Positions 34,542 through 45,700 of a stretch of DNA of 64,000 bases are shown in pieces. The translations under genes and the position numbers were made by a program. Under the pieces are notes generated by a model. It did not search any database. It was not told the origin of the DNA and was given only the letters and a program-made list of their open reading frames with translations. The stretch's first letter is position 1; each line of letters starts with the position of its first letter. The stretch comes from Fistulifera solaris (Eukaryota > Bacillariophyta > Bacillariophyceae > Naviculales > Stauroneidaceae): positions 461,283-525,282 of the forward strand of contig AP026176.1 of NCBI GenBank assembly GCA_030295235.1, given 5' to 3'.

Positions 34542-34915
34542 TCTCTTTTCTTGTGAATGATGCGAAGGATCGCTTGCCGTTCTCTCTCGCTTTGCAACAT
34601 GAATGAAACATCTCGAGAGATTGCGTGCAAGGAGCAATTATCGGAACCATCGATCGCTCATTCTCGAAGGTTTACTTCGATCAATTCAGACGGTAATACC
34701 TTCCGGAACAATAAGTATTTAAGGAATTTTATTGCTTCTTCAAGTGATCGCCGGCTTGCGTGTTTTCGAGTGGTCAGTGGTCAACAGCTGGAGTTTCGGG
34801 TCTGAAGAAATGAGTATGACGTCACGTTCGTTTCGAAAATGAACCATCTATGTGACATTCGACATTCCCATAATTTTTTATCTTTCGCCTATCTGAATCC
34901 ATCTATCTGAATCCG
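34542..34915. other. spacer between the tandem MFS genes
   Basis: Presumed promoter of copy 1 and 3' flank of copy 2. No gene or clear repeat. Confidence 0.45.
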
Positions 34916-36767
34916 TTACAACAAAAGACTAGACTCCTCCGCCATGTCTTCAGATGATGATTCGTTTACCTCCTCAGACAATTCGTGCAAAGCATTTGCT
35001 TCCTCCTAACCAGACGCGAAGCGAGTAAGTGAGAAGCGGCACCTCGTCAAGGTTTTAAAGTGTCTGTCGAGCACGTACCGGAAGTTGCGACGCATAATAG
35101 ACAGCAACAACATAAAACAGCGATGAAAACAGAAACATAGTCCCCGGCCCCCAAATTATACTCGTACCGTCTTGACTCCAACCATAAATTTGGCGCATCA
35201 CCGTCGGACCCAAACCAGATGCGATTGCTTGTACAGAGTACAGAGCTCCTTGGATACGACCTTGCTCTGAATCCTTAACATTATTCGCTTTGATCGCACT
35301 GATAGTAGGAAAAGCCATCGATACACCCGATCCGATAGCAATGGCAACAAAAATGGTCGCTTTGTTTCTGGCCAGTCCGTACAATAAGTTATGAATAGTG
35401 CCCAATGCGAAACTGATCATGATGGTGTTCCGTTCCCCAGCTTTTCAATGATCGTCTTCAAACCGATACTCTGTACGAAAATTCCCAAGACGCCCATGAT
35501 CAAGAACAGATTGGCAATGTCTTTATCGTTGAACGATAGCTGGCTCACGATATGAGAGAAACTTCATAAGACGCACCGAGTTTCCCAATATTCGACAACA
35601 AAATCAATTCTTGTTTCCACTTACGCGTTCTTGAATATAATACAACAAAAACGTTTGATCGCCCGCTGCCACCATTCCGCTGAAGAAAGCTAACGACGAC
35701 AGTAATCGAAAGAGTGAATTCCGATTCAATATACTGAGTTCCCATAGAGGTCGATACCACCAAGCCATGGATCGCTCCGCTCGTTGCAAGAGCGCTTGTG
35801 CTTTGGTATCTTCGGATATCGTTTCGGGTAAAAGAACACCACGATACTCAATCCCCTAACAGTGTTACCAGAGACCATACCGAAACGTAAAAATGCCCAA
35901 ACCACAAGGAAAATCGCGGCGCGAGAGCAAATCCACAAGAGAAACCCGCCAACAACATTCCAAAACTCGGTGCACGCCACTGCGGGGTAACACATCCGCC
36001 AAGGAGGAAAGGGCGACCGCAAACCAATTGACTTGAATCGCTCCGGCGGCATAGTAATAGAACGGCGACATGGTTTCGTGCAATTGAATCAATACCAAAA
36101 TAGTGGGAGAAAGACACGACAGAAGGAGGCCCGCTACTAAAATGGCTGCAATAATAGGCACAGAAAGTAAGATGATACGGAACAGAGCGCTCGGTTGCAC
36201 TCAAGTCTTTCGAACTCACGTTTCCTTCCGTATTCATCACTGAACGATCCTATTAGTGACGACGTAAAAAAGGTCAAAGCGTTCGAAATCAAACGTTCGT
36301 TCGCTACAGCTTGTTGGGCGTCGGCCGATGCAGCAAAGCAAGCCGGTGGCTTTTCATTCGCCTGAAACGAACTGCAAGTCACATTCCGCGGAAGATCATG
36401 AAGCAAATGAGCATATCGATCCGTCATCACCGAAGGTACCTTCACAGAAACAAAAGATACGCGTGAGAAAGAACCAGCTTTTTAGAGCGCAAGGTAAGAA
36501 ATATAATACGTACAACACCAATCACGGAACCTAATCCGAGCGCTAGCAAAGTGATCAGAATAACGATTTGTGGACCGGCTCGACTTTCTCGAAACGCCTC
36601 AAAAAAGGAAGGCTTGTCGTCGCCGCTGCATTCGCTGTCGTTTCGCTCGATCAGAGGCATATGAATGTGATCTGCACCTGCGCTTCTACGCCGTAGTGTT
36701 TCGTCGTAATAAAGCTGAAGCTGCCTTTGATGTTGCTGACGTTGGGGTGAATCGTCTTCCGGGGCAT
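34916..36767 (-). CDS. MFS transporter, MFSD14/HIAT1- or TetA-like, copy 2
   Basis: Tandem paralogue of the preceding gene with the same domain order and equivalent intron positions: 36440-36513 (GTACGT), one near 36160-36226 (GTGAGT after EYGRK), one near 35530-35630 before LSFNDKDIANL, and 35006-35078 (GTACGT). The last exon again gives an EEANAL-type acidic tail. The third of these is not matched in copy 1, where the frame is continuous. Several one-base gains are required, all in runs: C4 at the start codon (36762), C4 near 35985, G4 near 35854, T4 near 35831 and G4 near 35435. Each restores a residue aligned with copy 1. Substrate unknown. Confidence 0.85.
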
Positions 36768-38262
36768 TTTTCAAGTATCTGAAATAGACAAGATTGCTAC
36801 GAATTAAACACTTGAGTTATCATCGAACTTTCAATGAATGAGTCAACTATTTGAGAACCCTCTCGATGTATGCAAGGATAATAGGAACAACAAAGAAGGT
36901 AAGGGAAAGGAAAACAGGGCATTCTCATTCTTTCTCAACGCGACAACACGTCTTCGTTCTTCGTCCAGTGATGTGGTGGGTCGCGGTCGCGGGTCGCCGA
37001 ACATGTAGTTTACAAAGTACAAGCCTCCTCGAGTCCGACTCAAAGCAGGTTCAGTCCCGTCAGTTTTGATCTCGTAGCTCTAAGCTTTCTACGAACTGTT
37101 TATCAAAGATCACTAGAAAAAATAGACTGATGCTTTGATAGCTGCTCAAATAAAGTGAGGAGTCTTCCAGCGTCGAGTGCCTTTCATCCTTCACGATTTC
37201 ACGAGAGAATATCCAAAATCACTATGCTTATCAGTGTAGGTTACCTTTTTCTCCGACTGAACTCAACTACAGTCCCGCCAGCTTCCACCCGCATTTTCAA
37301 TGTAAAGTTTGCTTGTCTTGCTTGTTCTTTGCCCTTCTTGCTCCTTCCAGACTTGTCGTTTGAAACCTGAAGCAATCGATTGAGTAAGCGACGACCTAGA
37401 CTATGGAGAACAACAAAATAACATGAAGTATTCACTCCCTAAATCGACTTTGACTAGAGACCTAGAGATTTTACCGGACAGACAAGAGGTATACCGTATG
37501 GACAAGCCCTGGGGAAAAGATAGAGTACCTTTCACGTGATTTTGCCGTAGTGGGAAAAGTTACAGACGCCTCAAAATGCGACGATTTTTGTGTAGTCTGC
37601 CGACGTCCGTTTTTTTCTGAAAAACTTTTTATCACTTAACATCGCGGCAAAATAGCCAACTTTAGTCTGGAATATAATAATGAAAGTTTCAACCAACTTC
37701 GCGCCGGCTATTCAAAATGATTTAAAATTATAATAAAAGATAATTGAATTGTCGGCGCAAAGTTGGATCAAAGTTTCATCAATATTTTGACAATCTAATA
37801 TCGTCTTTTATCACGACGTAACGCTTGGGAGACACGGGAACGCACCTCTGCTTGGTACATTTTTCTACGGGGGCCTACGTGAGTGTACACTTTTTCCCGA
37901 ACCTTCCTGAATGTTTTTCATGAAAAAGAGGCGGCAGCATAGTACACAAAAATATATAGTAATGGTATAATGAGGCGTCCGAATGTCGTATACGACATCG
38001 GCTACTTATCTAAAACTGTAGAGAGTAGAGAAAAACACAAGTGAATACCGCATACAAGCACAAGACTACTTAATAATCGATATAGCTGTTTACATAAGAA
38101 TGATAAATATCTAGATTTGTATACTGCATAAAATCGCCAGCCGTGCTCGTCTTTCCAACAAAATCAAAAGAAAAACGTTTGCGTCGATCTTTTGACATGC
38201 AACGGCGGCTAACTTATTGACTGAGAAAATTGATTGCATCAGAGTTTTATGAATGTAAAAGG
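36768..38262. other. intergenic with dispersed-repeat copy 2
   Basis: About 1.5 kb with no supported gene. It contains the second copy of the 80-bp repeat. The 37600-37810 stretch is AT-rich. Confidence 0.5.
37827..37907. repeat. 81-bp dispersed repeat, copy 2
   Basis: Same orientation and sequence as 18718-18797 apart from one extra T in the run before CCCGAACC. Its left flank is AT-rich and its right flank begins TGAATGTTTTTC; neither matches copy 1. Confidence 0.85.
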
Positions 38263-39903
38263 ATGACAGAAAATATGTTATCACCTTCTCCTGATTACGC
38301 ACCATCGCATGATGTCCGCAGTTCCGTATCCGGTCTAGTGCCAATCGGCAATATGTTCAGCCCGATTCCTTGTAGTGTCGCGCAAGACAAAGAGCTAAAA
38401 CTCCCCAACAATCTCCTTTCAGCAAGACAGATCAACAATATATGCTGCAGGGAAGGATATTCGACAATGTTCCGGATTTAAATTGCGGGCTGAAAATGGA
38501 ACGAGTTATTGTTGAAACGGTCGATGAAGAAAGTGTTGGGTTTGTCGACTGCTGTGTAGCAACACCCGCTGAGCACGTTAGCGAAGATCGAATCTCCGAA
38601 GACTCTCAGAATGACGCACCAGTAAATTCTCCGCGAGTACACCCTGATCTCCGTAACGACCAATGGAGTGCTTTGGGATCTATGAACGCGAGTCGACACC
38701 ATGATGTACATGAGAAGCCGTCCACAGAGGTCAAGTTTGCTGATTTTAGCAGTCATGATGCGACAAACACTATGGAAAGTTCAACAAGTTCGATAGGCAA
38801 TGGAAAGGGTTTAGCAGGTGAAGTCGAGGAGGAAGGCTTATTCGTTAAGGGCGACATCAACATGAGCACCGAATGCCAGGCAGAGGTAGCTACTCCGGTC
38901 GATCATGGGAAAATAAGTGACTCAGTCGAGCACGAAGGCGTGCATTGGGATATTGTAGAGAATGACGACGTTGAATGTCATAATGTTGAATTGCATCACC
39001 TCGACGGAGTGCAACTGAACGACTCCTTTGCTTCGACCGGATCGAATCGCGAAGAAGAGATCCAGCAAGCTCAGTACGTTTTGGGAGCTACCAGTATGGC
39101 GTTCATGGATCGACTCCGAGGAGCTTCGCTACGTCGTAAAATGAATTTAGCTCGTAATCGCGATTCGCTTGTCAATAAAGAAAAGGCACAAAGAGAAGCC
39201 ATCGCGGCCTTTGAGGCAGCCAAGACGTCCGTGGAGATTCGGCCAGAAATCAGTACAAACCACAAAGCCGACAAAGAGCCAACCGATAGCAACCAGTTCA
39301 AAGCCAGACCGTTGTCAAAAGCTATTTTGAAAAGCGGAGGAATAAGCGGAGTGCGCTTTGTCGAGAAGCGACCCGTAACGACTCCGTGCTCACCAATGCT
39401 GGGCTCGCGTCGCGGAATCGGCAAGTTTGGAGCCAGCAACAACTAAGAGTAGTTCTGGCATCAATGAAGCAGACTCGTGCGTATTCAAAGCCCGACCCTG
39501 GCCACGAAGAAAGGTAGAACATGCTGGCACCTATGGAGTTCCCAAAGTCGAGAAGCGACCTACAACAGTTCCTGAATCACCTTTGCTAGGACACCGAAGA
39601 CGAAAAGCAGAACCAAAGGTCCTTCCCAAAAATGTGAATAAGCCCGATTTCAAAACAATATCCCTGCCTCCGAAACCAGTGAATAGACCCGTTCCTACAG
39701 CCAACAAGGAGAATGCTGAGACTTCGAGAGGTGCTCCTGACACACATATTGACGCCTATGTCCTCACAGCACTCTTCGAGCTTCCCAGCGGGCCGAATAC
39801 GATACACAACGATGCGGACGTGAGCAAAGAGACGCGTCCACAAGCGTCGAGAGAGTCTGGCCCAAGTCAAAGCTCTGCGAGAAGAATTGAATGTATTGCT
39901 TAG
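38263..39903 (+). CDS. TPX2-like microtubule-associated protein
   Basis: Disordered acidic protein of ~545 residues. Near the C-terminus are two tandem units: FKARPLSKAILKSGG... VEKRPVTTPCSPMLGSRR and FKARPWPRRKVEHAG... VEKRPTTVPESPLLGHRR. The FKARP start, proline spacing and terminal RR resemble TPX2/WVD2 microtubule-binding repeats, which recruit or stabilise spindle and cortical microtubules. A basic helix (FMDRLRGASLRRKMNLARNR) precedes them. Two frame corrections are needed: one G near 38453, joining the N-terminal piece, and one T fewer in TTT near 39428, joining the two repeats as GKLEPATTK. ATG 38263 is the first in-frame ATG. Confidence 0.66.
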
Positions 39904-40554
39904 CAAAATGTGAGATTTTATAATAAGTTAGTGTGCCGGTAGCTTCCTCTTTCACGTTATTTCTTCCTCCGTTGAAAGTTGTGAAAGGTAAAAGATGATT
40001 CGAATGGGACCTTAGGGAGTAAAAGAAGGTGTTTTGCTCTATAATATCGACTACGACTGATTTTGTAAATAATTGTAACAGCCCAAAATTAGGTTTCGTC
40101 ACTTCGTCACTGCGTGTATCGAACATAATGTTTGATGTACAGAAATACTTATAGAAAAGTAGCGTTTCGGTATTGAAGATCTCCGCTGTCGCCGCACTTT
40201 GGCTTCTTTTGTTTCTTACGGACTGAGTAAAACAGAAACCCATAATGGACTGTAGCCTTTTCAGTGCTCGAGTGGCATTGGCTTGAACTTCAAGGTGGCA
40301 TCGTATGGAATCCAAACATAGCAATAGTGGAAAACGAGAACCACGGCCCAACCTCCCAAGAAGTTACATCACTGAAATTCCTTTGCCTTCCTCCGAATGC
40401 CGTATGGGATACTCCGTAAACCGACCAGCTGTCACTGCGGAGAAAGCGCACGTAAGATAGGCCTCTCGCTGTGCACGGAACGCTCTCTTCTCAAGTGTTC
40501 CTCTTATCGTTGCAACAATCCAGCTTTTGTATCTTTCTCTACTTTTTTAAAAGA
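39904..40554. other. intergenic before the histidine kinase
   Basis: No supported gene. The minus-strand frame at 39764-40351 mostly overlaps the complement of the TPX2-like gene and has no recognisable feature. Confidence 0.45.
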
Positions 40555-42679
40555 ATGAATGAAACCAACAACATGAATAATCCTGAGGATGATGATTCAA
40601 AGATGACTAGCACTCCAAAAATGACGAGTTTCGTCAACGCAATTACACTCGACAAGATCTGTATCCGTTCAATTTACTGCAACAAGCGATTTGGGTGTTT
40701 GACGTCGAACGGAAAAGCATGTGGTGGGCAAATGCGGCTTCGATACGAATGTGGAATGCGACCTCGTTAGAAAGTCTTCTCGAACGGGATTGTGCAACCG
40801 ATATGAGTGAAGCGACGGAACGACAAATCAATAGTTATTTAGAAGGATTTCGTCGAGGGAATCCTTTACGGAACTGGTGCGTCTTGTTTTGTAAGGAGTT
40901 TGTTATTGCAATCGACTCTTTCTCTCTCATACACATTATCTTCTCTTAGTATACATTCTATCCCCTAGGAAAGTCAGTAACAGGAATTGTGCGAGTATCT
41001 GGAATATTAGCCGACGGACGTTTGATGATGATGAATGAATTTGAGCCGATTGAAAAAATAGAAAAAAGAACAAAAGAATGCGAGACGAACTGAAATATTA
41101 AAACATATTCCCATTGCTATCTGGCAATTTGAAAGTAATGGAAACATGATGGAGCAGAATCCCGAGTCATTAAAAGCCTTTGGGGTTCGACGATTGTCGG
41201 GCCTTCCTTTCTCGATCGATTCATTGATCGCGAAGTAGGGCAACATACGCTCACACAAATTTTGAATCAACAAAGCTATTGCGTCGAAGCGTGTCTGCAA
41301 ACATTAAAAGGACCGAGATGGTTTTCGATTGAAGGTAGAATACATCGAGATCCGATTACATCCAGTAATGTTATCCTGTGTTCGGCTCGTGATACTACGG
41401 AAGTACGACAGGCGCGGATTGAAGCCGAGCAAGCGGATTTGGAAAAGTCGGAGTTTTGGCCGTCATGGCGCATGAATTACGGACACCGTTGCATCAAGTG
41501 ATCGGTTATACGGAACTTCTACAAGATACGCAACTATCACCAAGACAGGATGAGTACGTGCGCACGCTGGATGCTTCGGCCAAGTCGCTGATGACAATCA
41601 TCAATGATTTGCTAGATTACAGTAAGTTGGAAGCCGGCAAAATGAAATTTGAAACAATACCTTTCGATCCACGACACGTGGTTGGCGGTACATTGGCGGC
41701 GATTGCCGATTCGGCCGAACGAAAAGGTTTGAAACTGGAAAGCTCCTTTTGCGACGATTTGCCCGTATCGGTGGCGGGTGATCCCACGCGCGTTCGACAA
41801 ATTTTGCTCAATCTTGCTCATAATGCTGTCAAGTTCACCGCTAGAGGGAGTATTCAAATAGCTGTGCGAAAATCAGCAACGTCGGAAATTCGACAGGACG
41901 GCAAAACATGTCTCCGATTTGAGGTAATAGACACTGGAATAGGACTCAGCGATGACTCCATGCGGAAACTCTTCACTAAATACCAGCAAGCCAACCCAGC
42001 GATTGCTCGCAACTTTGGAGGCACTGGATTGGGACTTTCAATATGTAAGCTCTTGGTGAACGCGATAGGAGGGCACATTGGCGTCGAAAGTAAGACAGGT
42101 CAGGGCAGTACATTTTGGTTTGAACTGCCCTTTGCGATCAACGACGCGAGCGGCAATATTAAGCCGCCGGTAGCAAAGCAATCAAAACCAGTCGATAAAC
42201 AGCCGGCCAAATTAAAGACTCACACAGGTCCTTCTCTCAAAGTGCTTGTTGCCGAAGATAATCTAGTGAACCAGAAACTGGCCAAGTCTCTCTTGCTTCG
42301 TTTGGGGCACGAAGTATTTCTCGTCGAAAACGGCTATGATGCAACACTCGAAGTGGATAGAAGGAAGTATGATTTGGTTTTGATGGATGTGCAAATGCCA
42401 GTCATGGGAGGAATGGAGGCTACGGCTTTAATTCGACAAAAGTATCCACGGTCGGAGTTGCCAATTGTTGGGTTAACAGCCGATTTTCGGAAAGCGGAAC
42501 TTCAAAAGTACATTGATGCAGGAATGAACTATTGCGTGGGCAAGCCCATTCGGTTGAATGAACTGATGAGCACGATTTATAAAACTGTTCACGCCAACTC
42601 GGGCAAGGTGACAGACGAGGGTTGCGGTCTTTACGCGACCTTGCGCGTAATGTTTGAGATATTCCAAATATCTGTATAA
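40555..42679 (+). CDS. PAS-containing hybrid histidine kinase with receiver domain
   Basis: Two-component signalling protein. The N-terminal half has PAS-like units: WVFDVERKSMWWANAASI with ERDCATDMSEATERQIN, then IPIAIWQFESNGNMMEQN and ARDTTEVRQAR. Next come the HisKA domain with phospho-accepting His in AHELRTPLHQ, HATPase motifs LAHNAVKF (N), DTGIGL (G1) and GGTGLGLS (G2), and a receiver with LVAEDN, the aspartate in LMDVQMP and the lysine in VGKPI. The intron at 40877-40949 (73 nt) interrupts the first PAS. One-base gains near 40657 (AA), 40876 (GG), 41060 (A6), 41184 (G4) and 41454 (T4) join the pieces. No membrane segment, so probably cytosolic; the sensed signal is unknown. Confidence 0.88.
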
Positions 42680-42703
42680 TTAGCTTACTAGGTCTAAAAA
42701 GAG

Positions 42704-45700
42704 TTACTTCCGTCGGCGCGGACGCACAATATCGAGTTCCTGGCATATAGACTCGAATATATCCTTCAGCATGTCTTTCATTTGTCTGCGTGATGCGAGA
42801 ACGTAAGCATTTTGTTTTTATTATCAAAGACGTAGCCTTTCAAACGTACCTAGCTTTGTTCGCATATTCGGGCAATTGCTCTCGATTAAACAAGATGCAG
42901 TTGTTGAATACCATCATCAAGTCTTGCTGCAACTCCTGTATGGAACGGTAACGAGGAAGGCGCTCTTCTTCGATAGTCCGAAAGTCCATCGGTTCCTTGA
43001 TCACGCTTTGGTAGCTCTCCGCAATGTCCGGATATTGTTCTACCACCGGTTCTTCGAACAATTTCTCCTCATCATAAAGTCGCTAGGGTGTCATAAAACA
43101 AGACAGGGTAAGCCCAACCCGATCATCAAACATGTAAACAAAATCTTTACTTACCAAACGTTCCAGAATACCAAGGGACACCTGAGAGATAAATTTCAGA
43201 CCAATATCAGGCCAAGGTTCTGCGACTGAATGTGTTTGCTCTGTGTTTACACTTTTAGATCTCGGATTCTTTATGCTTCTTCGCGCTTTTTGGGTGGCGG
43301 TGGTGTTTCCTCGTCCGATGAGTCGTCTCCCCGTCTTGACATCTTTGCAGGACGTTTTCTCCCTTCGTCAGAATCGTTGACGCTGGCAGGGCTTTCTTCG
43401 ACAGCGTGGCGATCTTTAGATCGTGTGGATCTTCGTGTACTAACTACTTCTTCCGTCGCCTCACTTTTACGTAAACCTGCCTTCCTCTTCACCCCTTGCG
43501 GGCTTTTACACCGGATTCCGAACCACTAGATTCGTCGCTTTCACTCTGATACGATTTATTCGCTCGAGCTCGATTTGAGCTTCTACGACTTGGTTCCACG
43601 ACCGAATCCGACTCGTCCGACTCGCTGACTGCGTCTTCTTCGTCTTCGCTGCTTTGTGCATCGTCGTCGACAAAATCTTCTTCGTCCGACGAGTCTTTTG
43701 CTGTCTTTTACGTACACTCGCTCGAGCTCTGCCATGTGCGGTGCTTTCTGAAGAGTCCGAGTCGTCACTGGAATGTCCTCCATGTGCTTCGAAAGCATTG
43801 TCTGGCTCTACTCCATCGTTTCCGCCATAGTGTGAACCGGTCGACGATCGTTGAGCGCGTCGGGTATTTCTAGTTTGCGACGTAAGTTCCTGCACGTCTA
43901 CATCGCCACTTCGGGACAAAGATCGCCTCGCTATACGTGCCGAGAGAGGACTGCTTTGGCCGTCTTCATGGGAAGCGTCGCTAATTCTCACCCTTTGCTC
44001 CGATCGCAAAGACTGTGAACGGGCGACACGTGAACGGGAAGTGTTAGCCGATACATTGTGGTCGATATCTGAAGGCAGTTCAGCGTACGAGACAGGACCA
44101 TCTCTAGACCGCGTTGATCGATGGCTACTACCGACAGCTTGAGTATTTCGTTGCCTCCTTTGTCCCTCAACGGGAGTACGACTACGCTGAATGTCACGGT
44201 TTCGCCGTCCGCGGGATGACATGTCATTATCCTCGTTATCACTGACGTCTACATCAGAAGGCTGATCTGCGTATGATACTTGTCCTCGACCAGGCCTGTT
44301 GAAACGACCGTGCAGATTATGTGGTTGGGCTCTCGCCCTCGACTGTCGCATTGGAATCTCATTTCCGTCTGGTTGATGCTGGATGGCCTCTAAAACTCGC
44401 CGTGATTGCCTCATCGGTTGACTAGAAGCGCGCAACGTTCTATGAGTGCCCCGCGATTTTGAGCGCGCCCCTCTTCTTGCCAATCCACTTGCCAAGTCTT
44501 CCAGAGTCCTTTGTGCATCTCCTGTTCTAATTCTAATCCTTCTAGACTGTCGGCGATTAGCGTCACCATCTAAATTTCTATCATTTTGATTACTGGCTGC
44601 CCGTGCGTGTCGAGGCGGAGGAAGGGCTTCCAAGGACGTTGAACGGGAACGCTGCCTGGAAGAAGTACGTCGAACAGGAGCTGTGCGCACTGAAGCTGCC
44701 TCCCCTAAGGTACCTAGCTCTCTAGTAGAACGACGGACATCAGTGACTGCAAGCGTCGCTGTTTCTGCAATAGGTTCTCCAGCAGCAGGCGGAATGTTTG
44801 GGACCTCAGTTTGAAATGCGCGATAGGCTTCCAACTCACTAGATGGAAGAAGAATTTCTTCAAATTGCGATAGCATTTCCCTTGCTGCGTCGGACAAATC
44901 ATGAACTTCTCCGTTATACTTGATGCAGTTTTCTTTGATTACTTTGACGTCTGCAACCACGCTAAAAGAGAACAGTAGTAATTCGACTCGAGTCTCTCAA
45001 GCATGAAATTCAAGCACATCGGAACCTCCACTCGAGATTGATAGTCAGAAAACTGATGCTCGTTTACAGGATCTGCAAAAGCTGGGCCCATTTCCATTTC
45101 TTTGACAGCGCCGATAGCATCGCGAGCCTTCTTCTTTTCCATTTCCGTCAGAACTGGGCGGTCTGGAGACACCGTCGAGTCGTCGCAAAGACTAAGCTCC
45201 CAAGGGCTAACACTATCCCTCTCACCGGTATTCCATACAATCGATACAGAGCGATAGCCGCTACCTTCTATTTGGCGTTCACCGTCATCGTCACTCTCTG
45301 TCACCGCGACGATTCGACCCGGAAAAGGTGTCCACTCAGGATCATCGCGCCTACTTTCGTCCCTGTAGTAGACTTCGATTTCAATGTTTTCGCTGCCCGA
45401 AGCAATCGTCTCTTCCAAACGCGCCAATCGCGATTGAAAGAGACTCAAGGGTAAATGTAATCAGCCTCCGAATTTTCGAACAGATTTAGCTAAATTGATA
45501 TGCGTCAGTTAGACAAAGAACGGTCTCGAACAATTCGAGCGCCATTATCAACATACCTCAAACAGATGTGATTGCTCAGGTTCCGTAAATGTTGGACTTG
45601 GCCAACGAAAACGACGGTTTAGTGAAATCTGCGGTACCCCAGTAATTTCCAGAGACAAAATAGCGACAACGCTGTTGCAGCGAGATCTTCAAAGCAAACA

